Shown here piece after piece: positions 35,879 through 46,980 of a stretch of 64,000 nt of DNA. Numbering within the stretch: position 1 is the stretch's first letter; each line of letters starts with the position of its first letter. The notes under the pieces were generated by a model, which was not told the DNA's origin, did no database searches, and was given only the letters and a program-made list of their open reading frames with translations. Origin of the DNA: Silene latifolia (lineage: Eukaryota > Streptophyta > Magnoliopsida > Caryophyllales > Caryophyllaceae); NCBI RefSeq assembly GCF_048544455.1, contig NC_133537.1:13515541-13579540 (forward strand), in the 5' to 3' direction. The translations under genes and the position numbers were made by a program.

Positions 35879-37127
35879 TGTTAGAAATCTATATCTCATT
35901 ACTATACATATTCATATATGTGATGATTTTAATTTAGTCATAAAATTAAACATTGATCTTATGCATGCAAACAATAAAGAAAATAAGGAAGAAATCATCA
36001 ACCCTTATATTGATATTTTGGATTATTGGGCACAAGTAAGATCTCCTTCTTACTTGTTCTTGAGCTCTCCTAAAATGGATGAACAAAGGATTCAAGTATA
36101 GAATCCCTCCCAAGGAATAATACCCAAGATATACTCTTAACAAAATTAATATTATTATTACTAGAACAATATTAATTTTAATAAAATTGACTTAAAAATC
36201 TTTATTTTGGTCTCTTAATTTTCGGTTAAGAGAGGAAGAAGTTTGGAGCTTTATTTCTCTAGTTTTCTTAGAGAGCTTTCTATTTCTTACACTAGAAATA
36301 TTGTGTGAATTATTGAATGAAAAAATGTAGAGAAAAACTCTCTATTTTTGTCCTTCAAAAACCGGTGGGAAGGAGAAGGAGGGAGCCAATGCATGGTCAA
36401 GTTTTTCTATCCAAGAAAACATAGGCTTGCATGGCTATGGCTAGGTGCAATTATATTGTTTTCCACTCAAATAATATAACATAACTTAAACACCATACTC
36501 CCTCCTAATTTCGGTCCACTTAAGATAAAATGGACTCCATTTTATCTTTGTCAATTTGTCACATGTCATGTAAAATTGTTATGCATTTTTAACATATTAA
36601 AAATCAACGCATTAATAAAAATACGTCATATACAAAATCGACTTAGTAATTCACAATTACTTGAACCAAAATAATTTACCAATTATAAATCACAACATCT
36701 TGTATTTATAATAATTTATTCATTCAAATGCAATTGTTTCCTTAAACAATAATTTCATCTAAGTAATAAAACAATTCGACCACTTAGACCGTATCTTATT
36801 TAATCAAATTATAATGAGATACGTAAATATTACTTCCAAAATCGTCCGTCAATTTTAAGTAATTTATTTAACCCGTATCGTCATACGATCAATTAAATGG
36901 TCAATTAAGAGTATTATCCTTTAGGTATGACCTAAGGGGATCAACTGATCACCATCGTCGCACGACAGTAATGTCAAACTCTAGTCAGCCAATCATTACC
37001 GATATGTGTGGACCAGTTGACAGTAAAAATACTTCCCAAATGTATTCTTTAAAATGAGACTTAAACATGTGATCATTATGATCGACAGTTGTGATCGCAT
37101 TATTGTCGGAGGACACATATTCCAACA
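35879..37127 (-). repeat. 5' LTR of copia-2
   Basis: 1249 bp, near-identical to 27483-28739. It is followed by the target duplication AACAT at 37128-37132, then element 2 polyprotein sequence. Confidence 0.93.
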
Positions 37128-37132
37128 AACAT

Positions 37133-37469
37133 CATCTCTCCAGATGCCGTTAGTTTCAGGATCTCGAAGGCACCTTGGAGGGGTATTCTTCGGTGGGTAA
37201 TTTTTGTGAGGAATATTTTTGTGGGGGTGATTTTTGTGAGGGTGGTTTTTATGAGGGTAGTTATTGTGAGGGTAGTTATTGTGAGGGTGATTTTCGTGAG
37301 GTGCATGCCAGAATGGTCGCGGGAGCAATCCATCCTGGTGTGGGTAGTTTTGAACGCTTGGGCAATTCTCCCTTGGGCGCGGTGGTGGAGAATTGAAGAT
37401 AAGTCGACGGTAGGCATCGTCAAGTCGGGTGATCCTTTCGGAGAGACTGGCTATGGCTTCCTCAACCTG
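37133..37469 (-). pseudogene. Gag-protease junction of element 2, with His/Asn/Lys-Pro peptide repeats
   Basis: On the minus strand, the sequence after the gag stop encodes (in the frame used at 36996-37328) a run of short repeats such as NYPHNNYPHKNHPHKN, from a 15-bp tandem unit at about 37190-37300. It then continues to DPETNGIWRDDV at the copia-2 insertion site. The repeat-rich linker joins gag and protease in the intact element, by inference. Confidence 0.6.
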
Positions 37470-38761
37470 TTAAAACATAGTGAGCATAGTGGCAGCACTG
37501 AACACAAATACCCCGTCTGAGGGATCTTTCTCCAAAGCATTCACCTCGTCATCAACTATCAGGATGAGGTATGAGCAGTCGAGAGTTGGCTCATCGTCGG
37601 AGATGACGTGGATTCCCAGAGGATTCGTTTTGTTGTTCGGCTTAGTTGGCTGGGGTAGAGGTAAATCCCATTTTTCAATCATGTCTTGGATAATGTGTTT
37701 GAGTTTGAAGCAGGTTTCAATATCATGCCCCTTCCCTTGATGGTACTGACAGTAAGCATTGGGGTTCCAGAAGCGTGATTTCTTAGCATCGGCTGGATCT
37801 GGGGTGGGTCCGATCGGTTGTAACTTCCCCTGGTCCATGAGTCTCTTCAGAGCACTTGCATAAGTTGACCCAATATTAGTGAACACTCTCTGGGGGCGCT
37901 CGGCTCTCTTAGCAGATGGTTCAACGAGGTTGACTTCATCAATTTTGTTCGTTTGGCCGTAAGGGCGAGATCCGATTGATGTGGATCCCTGGTAGCCTCT
38001 GCCAGTAGTCTTGGCCAGGACACCCTTTCGGAGGTCATCTTCAATGCGCGTCCCCATAATTTGCAGATCTTGGAAGGTCTTGATATTTTGATACCTCAGT
38101 AAGTTGGCATACACTGGGCGGATATTGTTGACAAAATTTTCCACCAAAGTTGATTCACTCGGCTTGCTGACCAATTGAGTACTCACCCTCCTCCAACGGG
38201 TTAAGAACTCAGTGAACCCTTCCTTATCGTTCTGGGTTAGAACTTCGAGAGTACGGGTATTGGCTTGGATTTCAACATTGTCAGCATATTGTTTGGCAAA
38301 TTCAACTGCGACCTCATCCCAAGTAGTAAGGTTTTTCGGATCAAAGGAGCAATACCATTGTCGAGGGATCGGTTCCAAGGAGGATGGGAAGATCCGGGTA
38401 AAAAGCTCTTGTTTGACCCCTTTAATGGCCATGTAATCTTTGAAAGCACGGATATGATTGAGCGGGTCCTCTACTCCTTTGAACTTAGGCACATCAGTTA
38501 GGGTAAAGTTGCCAGGTAATTGATCCCCAACAGGTTCGAACCTTCGGTTGTTCTCAAGATGGATATTGTTGCCCCGGGCTAGGAGCTGTTCTTCCAAGAG
38601 TTTTAGCCTCTTCTCAGTTTCAGTCAGAGGTGGAGTATTATGTTCCCCAGTTTCTTTGTTCTCCAGGGCGTCGATACGGGTCTCGACGCGATCCAGGGTG
38701 ACCTTAAGAGCGGTGAGCAGTCAAGCTAGCGATCGGTCGTGACATCTCTCGTTGTTATCAT
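37470..38761 (-). pseudogene. Gag of element 2
   Basis: The best start is the ATG at 38759-38761 (MITTRDVTTDRSLA), but an in-frame TGA follows after 14 codons. From 38597 it is open for 375 codons to a stop at 37470. It has a coiled-coil-like head (TETEKRLKLLEEQLL), the retrotransposon gag core (FKGVEDPLNHIRAFKDYM, IPRQWYCSFDPKNLTTWDE, LEVLTQNDKEGFTEFLTRW), an arginine/glycine linker, and a CX2H-type knuckle remnant (AYCQYHQGKGHDIETCFKLK). Gag builds the virus-like particle. It is clearly paralogous to the fragment at 21287-22065. Confidence 0.85.
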
Positions 38762-40235
38762 TGTTGTTGTGGTTGTGATGACGAAGTTGAAGACGGGGCC
38801 ATGGCTCGAGGCGAAAAAATGGCTCACATTACAACTCAATCGACACGGTTCGTTCAAGACCGAACGCAGACAAGACAAAAGACGAGACAAAGATCGACTC
38901 AACAAGACGAGGGTGACCGTGTGTGGCTCTCGGTCGACTCGATTTATGACGTGACGGTGTTTGACCGAACCTTTGACACGAGTCCAACATAACGGCGCGA
39001 CGCCATTGGACGGGTCTCGTGGTGAGACGACTCATAAGTAAAGACCCATAAGTACGTTCGCTTTGACTCGACAGACACGAGGCGGAATTGGAATAGTGGA
39101 CTGAAGTTTTCGAAAATAGAAATTTTCAAAAAGATTCATTTGTCGCTTTAATGGACGGCTTCCGAATATAGATATCTCCGTAAGTCGGTCAGTTGAAAAG
39201 GTTGTCTTAAGTTTATTTGCAAAAGACGGTTTGAGTTTGAATCGGCTCGGAAAACAGTGCATTGTTTCCCAAGACGGTTTTGAAATTCAAAATTGTATGT
39301 TTTGAAAATCGGGTTTGAAATGTTTGAAGAGGTCTCGGGGACGGTGCATGGTCCTCGGGATCTCGAAAGTGTCTCGAGAAAAGGGTGTGTGCTTTTCTCG
39401 GGTTTTGAAAGAGCCATTGTCGGCGTGAAACGAGTTAAAATCCGTGTCTAGACGCGGCGATTATAACGGCGTATAAAGGTGATTTGAAATGGTTGTAAAA
39501 AACAGAGTTTGAAAATCGCCATTACGACGGCCTAGAAAGGCGTGTTGAAATGGTTATAAAAACTGGGTTTGAAAATCGTCATTACGACGGCCTAGAAAGG
39601 CGTGTTGAAATGGTTATAAAAACCGGGTTTAAAAATCGTCATTACGACGGCCTAGAAAGGCGTGCTAAAATGGTTATAAAAAACCGGGTTTGAAAATCGT
39701 CATTACGACGGCCAAGAAAGGCGTGCAACGGTCGGCGAAAGAACAAGGTTGGAAACGGCCATTATAACGGCGCAAAAAGGTGATTTTGAAAGTTTTGAAA
39801 ATGACACGGAAGTACTTATGATCAATTAGCACATAAGCACTCACAGTTCATTATATTATGCATTATGCTGACACGGGTTTTCGCTTAGAAGGGTGGGTTA
39901 CACACCAAGCAATCAAACCCCGATTTGCGAGAGGGATACCAATCCAAACAAAATGTGTAAGGAGGGTGCCCTAGCCTCGTGCTCGAAAGTGATGAAAGCT
40001 CTTTGACGAAACATAAATGTGTAACGGCAATGGTATGCTTGACTCAATCGGGATTTGAAACGCGGGGATGAGGAAAACTCACGCCGACGAGACGAGCCAA
40101 TTGGCCGAAAAGGGTTAGGTTGTGGGCCCGGACAAGGAACCCGACCGTGACCGTAATATCAATTAATGCATTCCAACCATGACCTCATTCGAGTCTCACC
40201 ATCTAGGGATCACAAAGACGTAAGTGTCCTAGTTT
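38762..40235. other. 5' leader of element 2
   Basis: Untranslated leader between the primer site and gag. It holds the 60-bp tandem array at 39460-39790. Otherwise I see no coding sequence; the short open frames here on both strands lack domain motifs. Confidence 0.6.
39460..39790. repeat. 60-bp tandem repeat array in the element 2 leader
   Basis: Four good units begin at 39481, 39541, 39601 and 39661 with period 60 (the last 61). Each contains AAATGGTTATAAAAA, then AAAATCGTCATTACGACGG, then CTAGAAAGGCGTG. Partial units flank on both sides (the GGCGATTATAACGGCG type). Tat-clade elements such as Retand of Silene are known to carry tandem repeats. Confidence 0.88.
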
Positions 40236-40253
40236 TCCCTAGTGGAGTCGCCA
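40236..40253 (-). other. Primer binding site of element 2
   Basis: Minus strand TGGCGACTCCACTAGGGA, three bases inside the LTR end. Same class as the site of element 1 (two differences). Confidence 0.72.
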
Positions 40254-40256
40254 ATC

Positions 40257-42773
40257 TGTGGACATGGGCCACGACTCGGTCCGTGGATTTAGGGGTCCAC
40301 CTACCGGTCCGTAGTCACGGGCCACCTGCACGCCAGGCCAATCTGTGGACATGCAGCGGTCTTTTGAAAGCCACGCTCGGCGGCGTAAAAATGCTTTCGA
40401 CCGGATCGTTTTAGATCGGTCGGTTTCGTCTCGGTAAGGGTCTCGAAACGATTAGAGATGTTCGGAGTCACCACCAAGCATTTGTGGGATGCTTGGAACC
40501 CGTTCGAATTCAACTTTATACCTCGGTCAAATCGAAGCACAAAGCAGCGTTTGACATAGGTACTAAAGATAAGGAAATCGTCCCTCTTTAGCATCCTATC
40601 TCTAGAATGACTCTCGTACGCCCTAGATAAGGTCGTCCACTATCCAAAGTTTTTGAGTAAGAGGTGAAGGTACGTATTGGGAAGCCCTTTAATCAGACAC
40701 CCAATCCCGCCCGCAGTAGCGGCCTCTACTGATCGATCTTTGTTGGTTGAATGCAAAAGTTGATAAAACGGTTTAATGCATGAATGCGCATCCAATAATT
40801 TAAACCTAACATGTGAGTGCTTTCTAAGTCGGTTGATTTAATCCAAGTATCAAGTCTAAGATGTCAAGTTGGATTAATGATTGATTTGCATGCGAGACGG
40901 AAATTAAACATCCATTTACCGTATTAGGTTTATGGTGCATAACATGATCCATTTGTCTTAGTAAGGCATTTTGCAAATGTAGTTTAGAATGAATCGATAG
41001 TCATATGATCCGTCCTATATCCGAGTTAACCGGAGTCGGGATCATCCCAGACTCATGCTGGAAAAGGGAACAGGTCCTGTACCAGACAGTTACATGAGGC
41101 GCGAGCCAGCCGGCGGTATAAGGGGCCTCTTCCTGGTTTTGAAAATGAGAAATGGAGGGCCTGTTTAGGCGCGGGTTAGCCCACGGTTTATGTGCCATGT
41201 TCTGACTTTTTAGAAAACGTTATAAAACGTGTTGAAAATGGGTATTTGAACCCGATTCGATGTGGAAGGGTCGTTTAAACCGTATTTGTTGATTTGAAGA
41301 ACTAGACTCGAATAATCATCATTATCTTGATAATATTCGGTGTCGGTGTCGGGTTCGATTTGACAAACTTGACATGAATAGTTTTGAAAATAATTATGGA
41401 CTAATTGTTTTAAGTCCATTGAATGTAATTAGTCGATACTCATCATCGTACCCGGGTTAAAATCCGGCATGGTATGTAGAACCAAGGATGACTTTGTGTT
41501 GGGGACTAATATGTTTGTTTTTAGAAATGTAAAGAAATGAAATAAAAGGTTTTAAAATACCTTTTGAATGTCATTAACCAAATATTATCACCGAAACACG
41601 GATTTAACCGTCATGGTATGAGGAACCAAGGGTGAAAAATGTTTTATGGTTAAAACAAATAACATGAAATAAAAAGGGTTTGAAAATATTTGAAATGGTG
41701 AAAACCGACTACAAATATGAAAATGGATTAAAGGGAAATGACGAGAACAAACACGGTTGATCTCTGACCTGGACACCCTATTTAGGCGCGGGCTAGCCGG
41801 CGAACCAAGAGGCTTCTGTCTCAGGCCAAAAATCAGTTTTGGCTCGTTTATTCCATGTTTTGGTTCATGTTATGCACGTTTTAGCATGTTATAGTCATGA
41901 AACAAATGAAAACATAATAAAAAAGGAATTTTACACCCTCATACTTACATGTTTGGTTATGGCGAGTGACCGACGTAAGTGTAACAATTCGTTTGATCGG
42001 AAAAAACTCGGTTTAAAACCGTATTGGTAAGTAAAAAAGTGTTTTAAGTTTAGTGACGATGTAGTGGTCGAAGTGGTCGGTCAAGTGATTTAATGCATGA
42101 TGACGGTACCAAACAATGTGTAAGGCTTGTATTTACGATCGGTAGGTCGTAAATACGCGTCGGATTGTGACTTAAGAAGTCGAGTCGAGAATTTTAAGGA
42201 AGAAAAGAGGGGGCGGACGCTCGCGTAAGTCTCAAATGGGGGGCATTTGAGGGGTATTTATAGGGAAATGAGTGGTTGTGTGAATTTTGAGCGACGTGGC
42301 CACTTGGGCTGCTCAAAGAGGCGCGAGCCACGTCGCGGTTCTTCGAGTTGTCTTGTCACTTTCACAACAAACGCAATCATGATTTGTTCTATCCTAGGTT
42401 TTGTAGTCACATTATTTGGTACTTGACCAAACATGAATCTGGGAAAACTTAAGGTAGAAGGTTTGAAATGTTTTGTTTTTGGTGGTTGACTCGGTTTGAC
42501 TCGTTGTTGGAGTCGGGATTTGAATTTTTGAGTCGATTTTTGGTCCGGTGTCGGTTTTGACTCTAGTTAGTGTCATTGCGACCCCGTCGTCGTGGATTAA
42601 ACACTCCAGGTATTTTTGAAATGTTTTGAGATTTTTATTTTCGAAATCGTTTTAAGTTTTCCGACGTAAAGTTGTACACAAACTGTCGATCAAACGCCGC
42701 GATTCCAAAACACGTTATAGTCCGATAATCATCGGGTGTTTGTTGGAGTCTCAGCAGATACTGGGTATCTACA
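40257..42773 (-). repeat. 5' LTR of element 2
   Basis: 2517 bp with ends TGTGGACA...TATCTACA on the plus strand. Related over its length to the element 1 LTR: both share ATGACTCTCGT and CAATCCCGCCCGC-type blocks. TATA box TATAAATA on the minus strand at 42255-42262. Divergent GGCGCGAGCC inverted repeats lie at 41095-41133, 41780-41817 and 42315-42344. GCCAATCTGTGGACATG, the LTR/primer-site junction, occurs at 40250-40266 and again at 40337-40353, inside the LTR. The right edge abuts CACTA transposase sequence at 42774. Confidence 0.87.
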
Positions 42774-44356
42774 GAGCCGCTCTTCTTCCCATAATCTATC
42801 TCAATATGCTTTACTTTCTGATAAACTTCATGCCCACTCAAAATTCTAGGAGGTTGACGAAGTTCTTGTCTTCCATTGAATGCTTTCTGCATCTTGCGAT
42901 AACAATGGTCATGATACAAGAACCTCCTATTTCCCATATACACATACTTACGAGAAGACTTCAAGTATTCAGACTCGATATCCTCCCCACACAATGGACA
43001 GGCCTCTTTCCCATGAACTGTGTGCCCAGAAAGGTCGCCATAAGTCGGATAGTCAGATATTGTACACAATAACATCGCTCTCAAATTGAAAGTTTCGTTC
43101 TTATATGCATCAAATACTTCTATCCCACTATCCCACAACATTTTCAAATCATCTAGAAGAGGTTCCAAATAGACATCTATATCTTTTCCAGGTTGTTTAG
43201 GGCCGGAAATTAACAACGAAAACATCAAATACTTTCTTTTCATGCACACATATGGAGGTAAGTTATAAATAGCCAACACTACTGGCCAAGTACTATGTTG
43301 GCTACTCATGTTTCCGTGTGGGTTCATTCCATCAGTGGACAATGCTAGACGTAAGTTTCTAGGTTCATTGCCGAACTCGGGATACTTAGCGTCGAACGAT
43401 TTTCATTTCATACCATATGCCGGGTGTCTTAGCTTTCCATCACTTATTCTTCCAGTTTCATGCCAAGTTAACATTTTTGAATCATCAGGATTCGCATAAA
43501 TCCTTATGAATCTTGGTATCACTGGAAAATACCACAACACCTTAGCCGGGATCCCTTCCTTATCCTTATAACGTCACTCCAAACATTTAGGGCAATTGGT
43601 TAAGTTTTGATATAATTTCCGATACAATATGCAATCATTTGGACATGCATGTATTTTCTCATATTTCATACCCACTCCTCTTATTAGTTTTTTAGCCTCA
43701 TATGTCTTAACAGGTAGAACATTACCACCTAGAAGCAACTCCTTTATCAAGGCTAAAAAACTAGTGAAACACGTGTCACTCATCCCATTTGCCCCCTTGA
43801 TATTATACAACTTCACCACAGCCGACAATTTTGTGAACTTACAACCAGGATACAGAGGTGCTTCAGACTCACACAACTTCTCATACATGTTGTTAAGGTC
43901 ATCTCAATTAATAGTGTCATCACCTACATCTTCAAAAGCATTCGACTCATCATCATTCTTTTCATTATCTATAGACCCAACATTCAACTTGTCTGCTTCC
44001 AACTCTTCCAACTCAAAAAACTCGGCAAACTCAGGATCATCAGTTAGCCTTTCGTATACCTCAGCATCATCTTCTTCAAAGTTATTCTCGTCCTCTAATG
44101 GTTCCCCATGAAAACTCCAACGTGTATAGGATCGACTAAATCTCCACTTTTCTAGGTGTATTTTAACGTCCGGAAAAGCCATATACCTAATATTACCACA
44201 TCTTTCATAAGGACATGGAATACTAGAAGAACCTTTGAAATTGTTCGCAACAACTTCATAAAACTCAGCTAAACCATCCTTATAGTTGGGGTCACTCATA
44301 TTTGCAACATTCATCCAAGTTCGAGTCATTTTTCTACATTCGTAATATATAGGCAA
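42774..44356 (-). pseudogene. TNP2-like CACTA transposase, N-terminal part, with three in-frame TGA codons
   Basis: One continuous frame on the minus strand. An N-terminal transposase-associated domain (residues near SSIPCPYERCGNIRY and RWSFHGEP) and an acidic stretch come first. The TNP2 core follows: LYPGCKFTKLSAVVKLYNIK, CPNDCILYRK..CPKC, STDGMNPHG, SGPKQPGKDIDVYLEPL, then HTVHGKEACPLCGED. TGA codons interrupt at about 43904, 43574 and 43400. In the family a Trp is usual after the CPKC motif, and it fits the stop at 43574. The gene is cut at 42774 by the LTR of element 2, before the C-terminal catalytic residues. It would have bound the terminal and subterminal repeats and moved the element. 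Confidence 0.85.
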
Positions 44357-44739
44357 CTAATTCATAAAATCCAATAATAGGCAAAAAAATAAACGAAATT
44401 CAGGAAATCAATTAAGCTAACAAATTAGATAATACCCAACAAATTCACAAATTCAAAAATAATCGACATTCATAGGCCAGGAAATTGAACAATCTTATAT
44501 CTATATATAGCTTGAAAATCTTAATAAGATATAGTTAATAAGCTAAGAAACATATATACCTAATTGATAAACACGATGAGGGAGAGAAGACGGTGACAAC
44601 AGTGACGGAGATGAAGACAGAGAGAGACAATCAGGGAGGAATGGAGGATGATATTTGTGTAGCAGTATTAGCTTGTGTTTGTGTTTTGTAGCGTATACCA
44701 GAATAAAGCGATCTGTTGTTCTTTAGATCTTCATAACTT

Positions 44740-45070
44740 CAATAACAACGGTTATTGCGTCTACAACCGTTGTTAAAACTTAATAACAACGGGTTCTAAT
44801 ACAACCGTTGTAATTACTTTTCACTAATTTTGCGCCAAATTTTTAACAACGGTTATAATGTATTACAGAGTAAACTGTTGCTATTAGTTTTTATATTTAC
44901 AACGGTTGTGCAAGTGTGACCCGTTGTTAAAACTAATAAAAACGGTTAATAAAACATAACCGTTGTAATTAAGTTTAGTAAAATTTCGCGCAAATATATT
45001 TATCCATTCTACAACGTCTTTTGGTGATTTTCATGAATAAGCGTTGTTAAAGGGCCGTTGTAGTTGCCTG
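44740..45070. repeat. CACTA subterminal repeats, AACAACGGTT / AACCGTTGT
   Basis: About ten copies of a 9-10-bp motif in both orientations between 44744 and 45063, with decayed copies (AAACTGTTG, ACAACGTC). Arrays of short inverted and direct subterminal motifs are the transposase-binding sites of CACTA elements. Confidence 0.85.
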
Positions 45071-45072
45071 GA

Positions 45073-45084
45073 TTTGTAGTAGTG
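45073..45084 (-). repeat. CACTA terminal inverted repeat
   Basis: On the minus strand CACTACTACAAA, directly at the break in the element 3 gag frame. The partner terminus is outside the window. Confidence 0.88.
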
Positions 45085-46100
45085 CTTGTTCTTCCATGAT
45101 GGGACAAGACTCCATCGGGTGTGGACCTTGACAATAATTGCACTCCACATTAGATCCTTGTGCTCCTCCTTGATTGTTTTCCACTAGTTGAGCTACCATT
45201 TTTGTGAGATCATCCACGGTTTTCTTAAGCCTTTGGTTGGAAGAAGAAGGTGTCTCAATGGAGTTAAGAGTCTTTGACCCCTGGCTCCTTCCATAGTTTC
45301 TTGTGCTAGCGGTCAACCTCTCTATGATCTCATTTGCCTCCGCCACTGAGTAATTATCAACCCCACCTCCCATAGCAGCATTCACCATTATTTGGTATTG
45401 TTGAGTAAGACCGTCGCAAAAGTTAACCAAAAGATCATCACCACTTAGTCCATGGTAGGGACATTGAGCAACCAACTTCTTGAACCTTCCCGAATACTCA
45501 TACAAGCTTTCACTTGGATCTTGTTCAGGAGAAGTGATGGCTTTCTTGGCATGGTTATGTCTTGAATCGGGGTAGTATTTTTCAAGAAATGCCGCTTTCA
45601 TGTCCTTCCAAGTACGGATTGTACCTGGTGGAAGGTAGAATAGCCAATCCTTTGCCGCATCTAGTAAGGAATGGAAAAGCTCGCAACTTAAATTGATCTT
45701 CCGTGACACCATTTGGTATAGCACCTTCACACGTCATATGGAATTCGGAGAGATGACGGTTGGGGTCATCCCCCGCTTGCCCATAAAACTTAGGTAGATT
45801 GTGGATGAAGTAGCCCTTCAAAACGAAATTTGCATTGGCTCCCATGGGTGGGTAGGCAATGCATAGAGGTTGAGTGTCATAGTTTCTTGCCTGGATCTCC
45901 CGGATGGTTCTTGTATCATTAGCCATTTGTGGATATTCTACTTCTATTGGATCAACCGAAAGTGGTTCAAAGGTCTCTTCTTCAAGTTGTTCTCCCCTTG
46001 GTGCCCGAGTATACCAAGGGTTTGTGAATAACCAAGAATACGCTCCAAATTCATCTTCTCCGTCAAAAGGGGTCTCACTACCTTGTTGAGAACTAGGCAT
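45085..46100 (-). pseudogene. Gag of element 3 (Athila-like Ty3/gypsy), truncated by the CACTA element
   Basis: Starts at the ATG 46100 (MPSSQQGSETPFDGEDEFG). Residues such as GYFIHNLPKFYGQAGDDPNRHLSEF open the retrotransposon gag domain. A frameshift between 45730 and 45582 moves to the second frame: AAKDWLFYLPPGTIRTWKD, FLEKYYPDSRHNHAKK, LYEYSGRFKKLVAQCPYHG and a zinc knuckle, CNYCQGPHPMESC. The frame is cut after MEEQA by the CACTA terminus at 45084. The gag type and the tRNA-Asp primer site next to it fit the Athila group. Pol would lie beyond the left window edge. Confidence 0.85.
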
Positions 46101-46212
46101 AAACCTTCACACTAAACAAGATAGATCAAAACTACAAATTACTTCTAAAAATAACAAGGAAATAAGAGTAACTAAACACAAGTTCACAACTTCAAGTTCT
46201 AGCCGTTGCTCT

Positions 46213-46230
46213 TCCCCGGCAACGGCGCCA
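46213..46230 (-). other. Primer binding site of element 3 (tRNA-Asp type)
   Basis: Minus strand TGGCGCCGTTGCCGGGGA, the classic Athila-type primer site. It lies five bases from the LTR end and 113 bp upstream of the gag ATG. Confidence 0.88.
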
Positions 46231-46980
46231 AAATTTGATAACGATAATACTGGGTTGCTAAATACTAAAATTAACCTACCAAATTAACAATTTATAACCT
46301 AAACTTGACTCTACTTAATTTAAACTAAAACAATATTAAAGTGAAAGTAAAGGGTCGAACCCAAGAGAAGGATGTTGAACTAATACTTGAATTGCAAACT
46401 ATGTAACAACTAATCTTACTAATTAAGACACTAGCCACAATTAAGACTTACTAACTAAATTTATCAACAAACAATGATTATGAACAATGGTAAACAAGTG
46501 GTGTAACATAAATGGAGAAAGGAATTTGATTGGAAACAAGCATAACAAAACTAAAGATGTAAACTTTTCTAAGAATCAAATCAACAAACACTTGATATGC
46601 AAATATCAATATAAGGGAGAACTTGGTGTAACTTGGTCTTACTCTACTCCTTAAGCCACAAAGACACTTCTTTTCATCCTTCAATAACAACCTAATACTA
46701 CTTTCATAAGATGATAAGAGTTTCCTTCCTAAGCTAGAAGAAAACAATTCTACTCATGCAATTTCCCAAATGAAAACCACACAAAGGATAGTACATAAGA
46801 GCATTAAGAGCAAAGCCAAATGAAAGATCTAGGAACAACTTGTGAGAATTTAAGCCTGTAATACCCGTCCTTTTAGGGACCCGTTGACCAACGTTGACCG
46901 ATCTTGGGGGCGTGTGACAGTCTTTAAGAATTCGTACAAGAGATGCCTTGTGTCATGATAGACTTTGGGGATGAGTGATA

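Larger units (their letters stand above)
27483..37127 (-). mobile_element. Copia-2: complete Ty1/copia element with pol but no capsid gag
   Basis: 9645 bp with LTRs at 27483-28739 and 35879-37127, primer site 35863-35876 and polypurine tract 28740-28751, all indicating minus orientation. A perfect 5-bp target duplication AACAT flanks it (27478-27482 and 37128-37132). It lies in the gag-protease junction of element 2. The pol region is broken, and the capsid part of gag is missing. Its LTRs and end regions are related to those of copia-1. Confidence 0.95.
25267..42773 (-). mobile_element. Tat/Ogre-like Ty3/gypsy retrotransposon, element 2 (left part outside window)
   Basis: Minus-strand order: 5' LTR (40257-42773), primer site, leader with tandem repeats, gag, [copia-2 insertion], protease, then RT cut at 25267 by element 1. 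Its RT remainder, RNase H, integrase and 3' LTR must lie beyond the left window edge, past element 1. It is inserted in the transposase gene of the CACTA element at 42773/42774. Gag and LTR are recognisably homologous to element 1 but clearly diverged. Confidence 0.85.
42774..45084 (-). mobile_element. CACTA (En/Spm-type) DNA transposon, 5' part
   Basis: The right terminus reads CACTACTACAAATCC on the minus strand (start at 45084), the standard CACTA terminal motif. Next come subterminal repeats, then a TNP2-type transposase gene. Element 2 is inserted at 42773/42774; the other half lies outside the window, to the left. The transposon itself sits in the gag of element 3 (flanking CTT at 45085-45087 would be one 3-bp target copy). 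Confidence 0.9.

Noticed and set aside
37206..37520. Plus-strand open frame rich in Val/Arg opposite the element 2 gag
   Set aside because: It is the antisense reading of the tandem repeat that encodes the His/Asn-rich linker.
39460..39790. 60-bp tandem array considered as a CRISPR array or satellite block
   Set aside because: Units are contiguous without unique spacers and only four to five copies are present, within a retrotransposon leader.
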